DNA from: Eubacterium sp. UBA3279
GTDB taxonomy: Bacteria > Bacillota > Clostridia > Lachnospirales > Lachnospiraceae
Assembly: GCA_002361775.1 (NCBI GenBank)
Contig: DETV01000113.1
Span: 1-64,000 of the forward strand
Direction of reading: 5' to 3'
DNA: 64,000 bases
Made by a program: the position numbers and the translations under genes. A model generated the notes under the pieces. It did not search any database. It was given only the letters and a program-made list of their open reading frames with translations, and was not told the origin of the DNA. How positions within the stretch are numbered: the first letter of the stretch is position 1; every line of letters begins with the position of its first letter. Of this stretch, positions 18,895-26,811 are shown one piece after another.

Positions 18895-20166
18895 ATGAAA
18901 AAAGATACAATCTGTGTTCAGGGAGGATGGGAACCGAAAAATGGTGAACCCCGGGTACTTCCTATTTATCAAAGTACCACTTTCCGCTATGAGACAAGCG
19001 AAGAAATGGGAAAATTATTTGATCTGGAAAAAGAAGGCTATTTTTATTCCAGACTGCAGAATCCTACCTGTGATATGGTGGCAAAAAAGATTTGTGATCT
19101 GGAAGGAGGAGTGGCGGCTATGCTCACATCTTCCGGTCAGGCAGCTACCATGTTGGCAGTGACAAATATTTGTGAAGCAGGCGACCATGTGATTTGTGCT
19201 TCTAAAGTGTACGGGGGAACATCCAATCTTCTTTCAGTCACTTTGAAAAGATTTGGTATTGAGACCAGTCTGGTAGATCAGGATCTTCCGGCAGAAGAAC
19301 TGGAAAAATATTTCCAGCCGAATACCAAGGCAGTGTTTGCTGAGACAGTTTCCAATCCGGCAGGAGTTGTTCTGGATATTGATAAGTTTGTTCAGCTGGC
19401 ACACAATCACGGAGTTCCCATGATTTGCGATAATACTTTTGCAACTCCTATCAATTGCCATCCTTTTGAATTTGGGGTGGATATTATCACACATTCCACT
19501 ACAAAATATATGGATGGTCATGCCACATCTGTGGGAGGCTGCATTGTGGACAGCGGTAATTTTGACTGGGAAGCTCATAAGGAAAAATATCCGGGTCTTA
19601 CTACTCCGGATGAATCTTACCACGGAATTATCTACACACAAAGATTTGGAAAAGGCGCTTATATTACAAAAGCAACGGCACAGTTGATGCGTGACATGGG
19701 AGCGTGCCAGTCTCCTCAGAATGCATTTTTGACTAATCTGGGATTGGAAACTCTTCATCTGAGAGTTCCCCGTCACTGTGAAAATGCATTAAAAGTGGCA
19801 AAATTCCTGGAAAATCATGAAAAAGTAGCCTGGGTAGAATATGCAGGTCTGGAAAGCAGTAAGTATTATCCGCTGGCACAAAAATATATGCCCAATGGGG
19901 TGTGCGGTGTTTTATCTTTCGGTCCTAAGGGTGGAAAGGATGGAGCAATGCGTTTTACAAATGCGCTGAAACTGATTGAGATTGTGACTCATGTGGCTGA
20001 CGCCCGTTCCTGTGTACTTCATCCGGCAAGCCATACCCACCGTCAGTTGAATGAAGAACAGCTTTTAGAGGCTGGCGTACTTCCGGATCTGATTCGTTTG
20101 TCTGTAGGTATTGAAGATGTGGAGGATATTATCGCAGATTTGGATCAGGCTCTGGCAGCAGTGTAA
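18895..20166 (+). CDS. metY: O-acetylhomoserine sulfhydrylase-type PLP enzyme
   Basis: Cys/Met-metabolism PLP enzyme of 423 residues. The Schiff-base Lys is Lys204 in HSTTKYMDGHATSVGG, and the phosphate-binding ASKVYGGTSNL and SSGQAA motifs are present. Length and the opening KKDTICVQGGWEPKNGEPR fit O-acetylhomoserine sulfhydrylase (homocysteine from O-acetylhomoserine and sulfide). Methionine gamma-lyase and cystathionine enzymes share the fold and cannot be fully excluded. AAGGTGAG lies 7 bases before the ATG. No SAM riboswitch or T-box was recognised in the short leader. Confidence 0.83.
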   Translation: MKKDTICVQGGWEPKNGEPRVLPIYQSTTFRYETSEEMGKLFDLEKEGYFYSRLQNPTCDMVAKKICDLEGGVAAMLTSSGQAATMLAVTNICEAGDHVICASKVYGGTSNLLSVTLKRFGIETSLVDQDLPAEELEKYFQPNTKAVFAETVSNPAGVVLDIDKFVQLAHNHGVPMICDNTFATPINCHPFEFGVDIITHSTTKYMDGHATSVGGCIVDSGNFDWEAHKEKYPGLTTPDESYHGIIYTQRFGKGAYITKATAQLMRDMGACQSPQNAFLTNLGLETLHLRVPRHCENALKVAKFLENHEKVAWVEYAGLESSKYYPLAQKYMPNGVCGVLSFGPKGGKDGAMRFTNALKLIEIVTHVADARSCVLHPASHTHRQLNEEQLLEAGVLPDLIRLSVGIEDVEDIIADLDQALAAV

Positions 20167-20264
20167 GACATAGAATAATGGACAAAATTGTGAAAGCAGG
20201 CAGCAGGAAACAATTTGTGGGGCGTTATATACCTGAACATTAATAATAGAAAGAAGGCAGAAAA

Positions 20265-21332
20265 ATGGTAGCAGATATTTTAAACAACAGAAAATTGGAT
20301 GCAATGGTAATTACAGATCCTTTTAATATGAGATATGTCAGCGGTTTTAGAGGAGGAGAAGGAATCCTTTATATTTCCTCAACTCAGAAGGTGCTGATTA
20401 CAGATTCCCGTTATACAGAGCAGGCAGAAAAAGAAAGTGATTTTACTGTTGTGGAAGAAAACAGCGGTCATCCGAGAAATACAATTTTGAAAGAGTGTAT
20501 TGAAAAGGAAGGAAAAGCAGAAGGATTCCGCATGGGATATGAAGATCAGTCTCTCCTTTGCTGTCAGTTTGATAAGATGAAAGAAGCATTGGCTGTAAAT
20601 GAATGGGTGCCGGTGCATGGAGACGTGGACGATCTTCGTCAGATCAAAACAGAAGAAGAATTGTCTTATCTTGCAAAAGCAGAAGAAATCGGCGATATTG
20701 CTTTTGAAAAAATTCTTAAAATTCTGAAACCGGGAATGACAGAACTGGAAGTGGCTGCAGAACTGGAATACCAGATGAAAAAAGCGGGAGCAGAAAATTT
20801 CAGCTTTTCCACTATTGTAGCTTCCGGACTGAATTCTTCCATGCCCCACGCTATTCCGGGAGAGAAGAAACTGGAAGAGGGAGATTTTGTAACCATGGAT
20901 TTTGGATGTACTTACAAAGGTTACTGCTCCGATATGACACGTACCGTTGTTTTGGGAAAAGCCAGCGATAAACAGAAAGAGATTTATAACACAGTTTTGA
21001 AAGCGCAGCTGGCTGCTCTGGATGCAATTAAAGCAGGCGTTACAGGAAAAAGTGTAGATAAAGTGGCAAGAGATATTATCACAGAAGCCGGATATGGCGA
21101 TTGCTTTGGTCATGGTCTGGGACACAGCGTAGGTCTGTTTATTCATGAAGAACCCAGATTGTCACCAAAAGGTGAAACTTTACTGGAAGAGGGAATGATT
21201 GAGACAGTAGAACCGGGTATTTACGTTCCGGGATTTGGAGGCGTTCGTATTGAAGATATGGTAGCTGTGACAAAAGACGGCTGCATAAACTTTACTCATT
21301 CTCCTAAAGAATTGATTGAGATTCCTGTATAA
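20265..21332 (+). CDS. M24B Xaa-Pro peptidase
   Basis: Aminopeptidase P/prolidase type: removes residues before proline. Residues 1-125 form the creatinase-like N-domain (MVITDPFNMRYVSGFRGGEG) and the rest is the pita-bread catalytic domain. The metal ligands are visible: Asp in VTMDFGCTYKGYCSDMTR (two Asp), His in FGHGLGHSVGL, Glu in METVEPGIYVPG-type IETVEPGIY and Glu in GGVRIEDMV. 355 residues, typical of the small cytosolic Firmicute enzymes. Single gene ended by a strong terminator. Confidence 0.92.
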   Translation: MVADILNNRKLDAMVITDPFNMRYVSGFRGGEGILYISSTQKVLITDSRYTEQAEKESDFTVVEENSGHPRNTILKECIEKEGKAEGFRMGYEDQSLLCCQFDKMKEALAVNEWVPVHGDVDDLRQIKTEEELSYLAKAEEIGDIAFEKILKILKPGMTELEVAAELEYQMKKAGAENFSFSTIVASGLNSSMPHAIPGEKKLEEGDFVTMDFGCTYKGYCSDMTRTVVLGKASDKQKEIYNTVLKAQLAALDAIKAGVTGKSVDKVARDIITEAGYGDCFGHGLGHSVGLFIHEEPRLSPKGETLLEEGMIETVEPGIYVPGFGGVRIEDMVAVTKDGCINFTHSPKELIEIPV

Positions 21333-21339
21333 GAAAAAA

Positions 21340-21366
21340 GGGGGCTGTCGAAAACAGCCCCCTTTT
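21340..21366 (+). terminator. Rho-independent terminator after the Xaa-Pro peptidase
   Basis: GGGGGCTGT (21340-21348), loop CGAAA, ACAGCCCCC (21354-21362), then TTTT, with A-rich sequence upstream. The rest of the gap to 21601 is AT-rich with no further clear structure apart from a weak promoter. Confidence 0.9.
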
Positions 21367-21503
21367 CAATTTCCATAGAGGGATACGGACATTGCCCGTT
21401 TTTCTTTTTTGGAACTTTTTTCCTATACGCATAAATATTCCTGTCTTTCTTCCCTTACCTTATCACAGAAAAATAGAAAAATCAAATTTTGCATAGATTC
21501 ATC

Positions 21504-21533
21504 TTGTAAAGAACTATCCTGTAGTTGTAAAAT
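21504..21533 (+). promoter_or_regulatory. Possible promoter of the araB-like/araD unit
   Basis: TTGTAA at 21504-21509, 18 bp, TAAAAT at 21528-21533. A weak match, supported mainly by position about 70 bases before the kinase gene. Confidence 0.3.
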
Positions 21534-21601
21534 AATCATAGCCATATAAAAGGCGAAAGAATTGGGAATTGGTTTGAAATAGGAGCAGGAGGACAAATTT
21601 T

Positions 21602-23206
21602 ATGGGAGAAATAGCACAAAGTATAATACAGGATATTCAGGAGGGAAGAACCAGTCTGGGAATTGAACTGGGTTCTACCAGAATAAAGGCTGTGTTGATC
21701 GGAGAAGATCACAAACCTCTGGCATCAGGAAGCTATGACTGGGAAAACCGATATGTGAATCAGATATGGACCTACAGTCTGGAAGATATCTGGGAAGGTC
21801 TGAAGGACTGCTATAAAAGTTTAAAAGAAGAAGTGAAGAAAAAATACGGGGTTACGTTAAAAACAACAGGTTCTCTGGGAATCAGCGCCATGATGCATGG
21901 ATATATGGCTTTTGACGGGAAGGGAGAATTATTGGTTCCTTTCAGAACATGGAGAAATAATATTACAGAAGAAGCCACAAAGGTTCTGACTCCGTTATTT
22001 GGGCAGCAGATTCCCCAAAGATGGAGTATAGCTCATTTGTATCAGGCAATTTTAAATGAAGAAGAACATGTGAAACAGTTGGATTATATGACTACCCTGG
22101 CAGGATATATTCATTGGAAACTGACAGATAAAAAAGTTCTGGGAATCGGAGATGCTTCCGGAATGTTTCCTATAGATTCCCGGATAAAAGATTACCAGCA
22201 GAAGATGGCGGATCAGTTTGATCAGTTGATTGAAGAGAAAAATTATCCATGGAAAGTGAGAGAGATTCTTCCTGAAGTTTTGTCGGCGGGAGAAGATGCC
22301 GGATGTCTTACACGGGAAGGAGCCAGACTTCTGGATGAGGCGGGAGATCTGGAAGAAGGAATTCCTCTTTGTCCTCCGGAAGGAGACGCGGGTACGGGAA
22401 TGGCGGCTACCAACAGTGTGGCGGAGCGTACCGGTAATGTTTCTGCAGGAACTTCAGTATTTGCCATGATCGTACTGGAAAAACCTTTGTCAAGGGTATA
22501 TCCGGAAATCGATCTGGTAACTACGCCGGATGGAAGCCCGGTGGCTATGGTACATTCTCAGAACTGTACTTCCGATCTGAATGCCTGGGTGCATCTTTTC
22601 GGAGAAACACTGGAAAGTTTCGGTGTGAAGACGGATATGGATACTCTTTACGGAACTTTATATCGAAAAGCGCTGGAAGGAGATAAGGATTGCGGAGGAC
22701 TGCTTTCCTACTGTTATTTTTCGGGAGAACATATCACTCATTTTGAAGAGGGCCGTCCGTTGTTTGTCCGCCGTCCGGACAGCAAATTTACCCTGGCGAA
22801 CTTTATGAGAACTCATTTGTACACTTCCCTGGGAGCTTTGAAAATGGGAATGGATATTCTGTTAGAAGAAGAGGGAGTAACAGTGGAAAAGATTCTCGGT
22901 CACGGCGGATTTTTCAAGACGAAGGGTGTGGGACAAAAAGTGATGGCGGCAGCTATGAAAACTCCAGTTTCTGTTATGGAGACAGCGGGAGAAGGAGGAG
23001 CCTGGGGTATTGCGCTGCTGGCAGCCTACATGAGAAGAAAAGAACAGGGAGAAACACTGGCTGCTTATCTGGAAGAAAAGGTATTTTCCGGTGGAGTATG
23101 TGTACAGGAAGAACCGGATCAGGAAACGGCAGAAGGATTTGAAAAATTTATGACGGATTATAAGGCAGGTCTGGCTGTAGAACGGGCAGCGGTGGAAAAC
23201 CTTTAA
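21602..23206 (+). CDS. FGGY-family sugar kinase, probable L-ribulokinase
   Basis: ATP-dependent sugar kinase of the FGGY family, 534 residues. The N-lobe phosphate loop is LGIELGSTRIKAVLI (residues 19-33), the substrate side has SLGISAMMHGYMAF, and the second ATP motif is NVSAGTSVFAMIVLEKP. The C-lobe carries GHGGFFKTKGVGQKVMAAAM. It lies 17 bases before araD, which makes L-ribulose the likeliest substrate (L-ribulose to L-ribulose-5-phosphate). No arabinose isomerase is in the window. L-fuculose or rhamnulose are alternatives because a fucose locus lies nearby, but direct linkage to araD argues against them as main substrates. Confidence 0.72.
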   Translation: MGEIAQSIIQDIQEGRTSLGIELGSTRIKAVLIGEDHKPLASGSYDWENRYVNQIWTYSLEDIWEGLKDCYKSLKEEVKKKYGVTLKTTGSLGISAMMHGYMAFDGKGELLVPFRTWRNNITEEATKVLTPLFGQQIPQRWSIAHLYQAILNEEEHVKQLDYMTTLAGYIHWKLTDKKVLGIGDASGMFPIDSRIKDYQQKMADQFDQLIEEKNYPWKVREILPEVLSAGEDAGCLTREGARLLDEAGDLEEGIPLCPPEGDAGTGMAATNSVAERTGNVSAGTSVFAMIVLEKPLSRVYPEIDLVTTPDGSPVAMVHSQNCTSDLNAWVHLFGETLESFGVKTDMDTLYGTLYRKALEGDKDCGGLLSYCYFSGEHITHFEEGRPLFVRRPDSKFTLANFMRTHLYTSLGALKMGMDILLEEEGVTVEKILGHGGFFKTKGVGQKVMAAAMKTPVSVMETAGEGGAWGIALLAAYMRRKEQGETLAAYLEEKVFSGGVCVQEEPDQETAEGFEKFMTDYKAGLAVERAAVENL

Positions 23207-23223
23207 AATATGGAGGAAAAAAT

Positions 23224-23913
23224 ATGTTGGAATCATTGAAAAAGGCGGTATATGAGGCAAATATGCTATTGCCCAAGTACCATCTTGTAACATTTACCTG
23301 GGGAAATGTCAGTCAGATAGACAGAGAAACAGGATATTTTGCCATCAAACCCAGTGGGGTTGATTATGATAAGCTTACTCCGGAGGATATGGTAATTATG
23401 GATCTGGAGGGAAATAAAATAGAAGGAAGATACAATCCTTCATCAGATACTCCCACCCATCTGGAATTATATAAGGCGTTTCCTGAAATAGGTGGAATTG
23501 TACACACCCATTCTTCCTGGGCAACCAGTTGGGCGCAGGCCGGAAGAGGGATTCCCTGCTATGGAACAACCCATGCGGACTATATATATGGAGAAGTTCC
23601 CTGTCTTCGCTGCCTGACAAAAGAAGAGATAGAAGACGATTATGAGAAAAATACAGGTCTTTTGATTACGGAATATTTTCGGGATAAAGATTATATGGCT
23701 GTACCGGCAGTATTGTGCAAGAATCATGGTCCCTTTACCTGGGGAAAGGATGGATATGAGGCGGTACATCATGCTGTGGTATTGGAGGAAGTGGCGAAGA
23801 TGGCTGCCCGGTGCGAACAGATCAATCCTCAGGTACAGCCGGCTCCTCAGGAATTGCAGGATAAACATTATAACAGAAAACATGGAGCAAACGCATATTA
23901 CGGACAGAAATAA
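23224..23913 (+). CDS. araD: L-ribulose-5-phosphate 4-epimerase
   Basis: Converts L-ribulose-5-phosphate to D-xylulose-5-phosphate by retro-aldol chemistry, joining arabinose to the pentose phosphate pathway. Class II aldolase fold, 229 residues. TWGNVSQIDRETGYFAIKPSG is the phosphate-binding start, zinc ligands lie in VHTHSSWATSW, and the C-terminus ends KHGANAYYGQK, which is characteristic of AraD and not of fuculose aldolases. A perfect GGAGG stands 8 bases before the ATG. Coupled with the upstream kinase and downstream esterase. Confidence 0.93.
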   Translation: MLESLKKAVYEANMLLPKYHLVTFTWGNVSQIDRETGYFAIKPSGVDYDKLTPEDMVIMDLEGNKIEGRYNPSSDTPTHLELYKAFPEIGGIVHTHSSWATSWAQAGRGIPCYGTTHADYIYGEVPCLRCLTKEEIEDDYEKNTGLLITEYFRDKDYMAVPAVLCKNHGPFTWGKDGYEAVHHAVVLEEVAKMAARCEQINPQVQPAPQELQDKHYNRKHGANAYYGQK

Positions 23914-23955
23914 CAGACTGTGGAGAATGGTATAAAGAAAAGAGAGGAATGAAAC

Positions 23956-24831
23956 ATGATACACAAAGTAATCAATATTCAGGTGGATTATAAAAAAGCG
24001 GGAGCAGTACAGGATGGATATCAGCCGTTGCTGTATACATATATTCAGGAGTATTCGGAAGAACTGGCAATTTCAGGAAAAAGACCGGCAGTCATCATCT
24101 GTCCGGGAGGCGCTTATCGTTTCAAATCAGACCGGGAAGCGGAAGTGGTGGCTCTTCGTTATCTGGCGGCGGGGATGCAGGCTTTTGTACTTCAGTATAG
24201 CGTGGCTCCCTCTCGTTATCCCAGCGCTATGCTGGAACTGGCTGCCAGTGTGGCCTGGGTAAGAACCCATGCGGAAGAATATTGGGTGGATCCGGATAAA
24301 ATTGTGATTGCAGGATTTTCAGCGGGGGGTCATCTGTGTGCCTGCCTGGGAAACCTTTGGGATGAACCGGTTCTGGAAAAAACATTAGGAGAGACATATC
24401 CGGTAGAAACGGGGGATAACCCGGCTCATACGGGGAAAAAACCATGGAAGCCGGATGGCATGATTCTCAGTTATCCGGTGATAACTATGGGAGAATTTAC
24501 CCATGAAGAATCCAGAGAACTGCTTTTGGGAGAGGATTTTACTCCGCAAATGGCGAATGAGCTGTCCATGGAGAACCGTGTATCTCAAAAAACAGTGCCT
24601 GCTTTTTTGTGGCATACCTGGGAAGATGATGCTGTTCCTGTGGAAAATACTCTTCAGATGGCAGCCGCTTTGAGAAAAAATCACATTCCTTTTGAAATGC
24701 ACATTTATGAAAAGGGAGTTCATGGCCTGTCGCTATGCGATGATACTGTAGACGATAAGGTGAGATACTTCCCGGAAGACAATAGAAACTGGATAGATAT
24801 GGCTATTCGCTGGCTGAAAAGGTTAGCGTAA
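23956..24831 (+). CDS. Alpha/beta hydrolase, probable carbohydrate acetyl-esterase
   Basis: Cytoplasmic esterase of the BD-FAE / acetyl-xylan-esterase-like group, 291 residues, no signal peptide. The oxyanion region is VIICPGGAY, the nucleophile is Ser122 in AGFSAGGHLCACLG, the acid is the Asp in WEDDAVPVENT and the base is the His in KGVHGLS. Beside pentose genes it may remove acetyl groups from imported arabinoxylan oligosaccharides; this is inference. The last bases of the gene overlap the left arm of an inverted-repeat element starting at 24828. Confidence 0.82.
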   Translation: MIHKVINIQVDYKKAGAVQDGYQPLLYTYIQEYSEELAISGKRPAVIICPGGAYRFKSDREAEVVALRYLAAGMQAFVLQYSVAPSRYPSAMLELAASVAWVRTHAEEYWVDPDKIVIAGFSAGGHLCACLGNLWDEPVLEKTLGETYPVETGDNPAHTGKKPWKPDGMILSYPVITMGEFTHEESRELLLGEDFTPQMANELSMENRVSQKTVPAFLWHTWEDDAVPVENTLQMAAALRKNHIPFEMHIYEKGVHGLSLCDDTVDDKVRYFPEDNRNWIDMAIRWLKRLA

Positions 24832-24907
24832 CAGTTCAGCCGTACAGTGGCGTTAGCCGGGATAAGCACGCGGCGCGGTTTTACGAATGGCGCGGTTGAA
24901 CAGTTAC
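24828..24907. repeat. 80-base inverted-repeat element, copy 1
   Basis: Bounded by GTAACAGTTCAGCCG (24828-24842) and CGGTTGAACAGTTAC (24893-24907), which are inverted copies of each other with one mismatch. The interior is GC-rich, unlike its surroundings, and the left arm includes the stop codon of the esterase gene. A related sequence lies at 46207. It resembles a REP/MITE element. Confidence 0.6.
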
Positions 24908-24915
24908 GACAGAAT

Positions 24916-24944
24916 TTGACAAATACCTGTCAGGGTGGTATTAT
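24916..24944 (+). promoter_or_regulatory. Predicted promoter of the LCP gene
   Basis: TTGACA at 24916-24921, a 17-bp spacer and TATTAT at 24939-24944, 42 bases before the gene. Confidence 0.65.
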
Positions 24945-24985
24945 TCTAAACAATAATGCGAAGAAACGATGGGAGGTTCGTCTGA

Positions 24986-26563
24986 ATGTCAGAGCATGAC
25001 GAGGATCACAGTAAGGAACAGAATTTTTCAGAAGAACAGGAGACTTCGGAAAATACAAAAAAGAAAATGTCGAAAAAAAAGAAAGCGGTAATTGCAGGAA
25101 TTGTAATACTTGGCATTTTGCTGGCAATAGCCGGTCTGGTATATTATGTGGGACACCGCTATTACGCAAAGACAAATTACGTTACTGATGAAGAAGCAAC
25201 CCGCCAGATTGAAGAACAGAAGAAGCAGCAGGAAGAAGAGCAGCAGAAAGAGGAAGAACAGGAAGAAGAAGTGATAGATCCGGAATTACTGGAAGCGCAG
25301 CGAAATATGGAAAGATATGCTTCCACAGAGCCGATTACCACGGATGGAAATGTATATAATGTTCTTTTAGTAGGTCTGGATACCACAAAGGATAACTGGG
25401 TAGGAAATTCGGACTCCATGATACTGGTTTCTGTAAATTATCGCCTTCACAAGATTTCCATGATTTCTCTCATGCGGGATCTCCATGTAAATATTCCGGG
25501 AGTGGGATACCGAAAATTAAATGCTGCGTATCCCAATGGCGGCGGTCCGCTGCTTACGCAGACGATTGAAGAAAATTTCAAGATAGATGTGGATCGATAT
25601 GTGACAGTTGACTTTGGCGCTATGATTGATATTATTGATGAGATCGGAAAAATAGAGATTACATTCACGCAAAAAGAAGCTGAAAATGCAAATAAAAGTA
25701 TTAAACAGCAGTGCAGGATTCTGGGAAAGAAATCAAAGAAATATCTCATTCCGGGAGAGGGAACTTATGAATGCAACGGTATGCAGACGGTGGCTTATGC
25801 CCGGATACGAAAAGTAGGAAATTCCGACTATCAACGAACGGAGAGACAGCGGGAAGTCCTTATGAAGCTTCTGGAAAAGGTGAAAGAGATGAGTCTGGAG
25901 GATATGGACAGGCTGGCAACGCGGATTTTACCTATGTTAACCCATAATATTCCGGAAAGTGAATTCTGGGGATTGCTGGCGAAAGCGCCCACGCTTCTTT
26001 CGTATAATATTATTCAGGACAGAATTCCCTATGACGGTATGTTTCACAGTTATAACGGAAATCTGGTTCCGGATTCGGAAAGTACGATCCGCAAGTTAAA
26101 GGAAACCATATATGGAGCAGATATGCTGGATGAGGAGGGAAATGTGATCACTCCTACACCTTCAGCTACTCCTCAGACCACCAATCAGCCATCGGTTGAA
26201 GAAGGGACAGTTACAGTAACGCCGGAACTTACCCAGAATCAGGAGGGAGAGGTACAAAATCCTCAGGTTCTTACTCCGGAAGTGGGAACAGGAGATCCTT
26301 CCGCTAAGTTATCAGCAGGAGCAGAACGGGATCGTCTGGCGCAGGAAACTCTGGCTCAGGAGAAAAAAGCTGCGGTTATTGCCGATAATGTGCAGGGAGC
26401 TGCAGAGGAACAGGAAAACAAGCTGGAAAATGAACTCATCAGAAATCCTTATGAACGTCCGGTTTTTGTACTGAAAGTGCCGAATGCACCGGAAGAGAGA
26501 CATAAAACTCTGGTGAATGGGAATTATCAGTGGATGAAGAAAAAAGTAAATCAGGGATTTTAA
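24986..26563 (+). CDS. LytR-CpsA-Psr family cell-wall ligase
   Basis: Membrane-anchored enzyme of the LCP family, which moves undecaprenyl-linked glycopolymers onto peptidoglycan. The first 30 residues are charged and cytoplasmic, a single helix lies near 33-53, and a Gln/Glu-rich stalk follows (about 70-95). The catalytic domain (about 118-330) has NVLLVGLDTTKDNWVGNSDS, SLMRDLHVNIPG and ARIRKVGNSDYQRTERQREV, whose Asp and Arg residues bind the pyrophosphate. The C-terminal 150 residues are Thr/Pro/Gln-rich and probably extend into the wall. 525 residues. Monocistronic with its own promoter and terminator. Confidence 0.92.
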   Translation: MSEHDEDHSKEQNFSEEQETSENTKKKMSKKKKAVIAGIVILGILLAIAGLVYYVGHRYYAKTNYVTDEEATRQIEEQKKQQEEEQQKEEEQEEEVIDPELLEAQRNMERYASTEPITTDGNVYNVLLVGLDTTKDNWVGNSDSMILVSVNYRLHKISMISLMRDLHVNIPGVGYRKLNAAYPNGGGPLLTQTIEENFKIDVDRYVTVDFGAMIDIIDEIGKIEITFTQKEAENANKSIKQQCRILGKKSKKYLIPGEGTYECNGMQTVAYARIRKVGNSDYQRTERQREVLMKLLEKVKEMSLEDMDRLATRILPMLTHNIPESEFWGLLAKAPTLLSYNIIQDRIPYDGMFHSYNGNLVPDSESTIRKLKETIYGADMLDEEGNVITPTPSATPQTTNQPSVEEGTVTVTPELTQNQEGEVQNPQVLTPEVGTGDPSAKLSAGAERDRLAQETLAQEKKAAVIADNVQGAAEEQENKLENELIRNPYERPVFVLKVPNAPEERHKTLVNGNYQWMKKKVNQGF

Positions 26564-26609
26564 CCCACAAAAAAAGAAGGAACGGCTGTTCCTTCTTTTT
26601 TTGTGGGTT
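26562..26609 (+). terminator. Rho-independent terminator after the LCP gene
   Basis: A perfect 22-base inverted repeat (arms 26562-26583 and 26588-26609, loop GGCT) whose left arm begins at the stop codon. The downstream arm holds a run of seven T, and the structure can act both ways. Confidence 0.88.
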
Positions 26610-26635
26610 ATTGTCTGCCGTGTTGTCCGAAAAAA

Positions 26636-26690
26636 AACAAAAACCACATAAAACCAAGGGGAAAACCCGGGGAAAACCAACATAAAACCA
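26636..26690 (+). promoter_or_regulatory. Direct-repeat operator region before the glycyl radical enzyme gene
   Basis: AAAACCA occurs four times: near 26640, 26650, 26673 and 26684, that is, in two pairs with about 10-11 bases between members and 33-34 between pairs. The word CATAAAACCA is repeated exactly. The array ends 21 bases upstream of the -35 box. The same word family recurs around the fucA promoter, so a common regulator is likely; the DeoR protein at 38212 is the natural candidate. Confidence 0.55.
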
Positions 26691-26711
26691 CGATTAAAAT
26701 GTTGGTTCTTG

Positions 26712-26740
26712 TTGACTTAAAAGGAGAAAAAGAGTATAAT
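26712..26740 (+). promoter_or_regulatory. Promoter of the glycyl radical enzyme-activase pair
   Basis: TTGACT at 26712-26717, a 17-bp spacer and a perfect TATAAT at 26735-26740, 71 bases before the enzyme's ATG. Confidence 0.75.
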
Positions 26741-26811
26741 AAAAAGAATAATATATGAAGATATCAGGGGAATCCAACATTATACACAGAGGTTGCGGTG
26801 AAAGGAGTATT

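Noticed and set aside
21602..23206. Calling the FGGY kinase L-fuculokinase
   Set aside because: It is directly coupled to a clear araD, and nothing in its sequence that I can read favours fuculose; left as probable L-ribulokinase.
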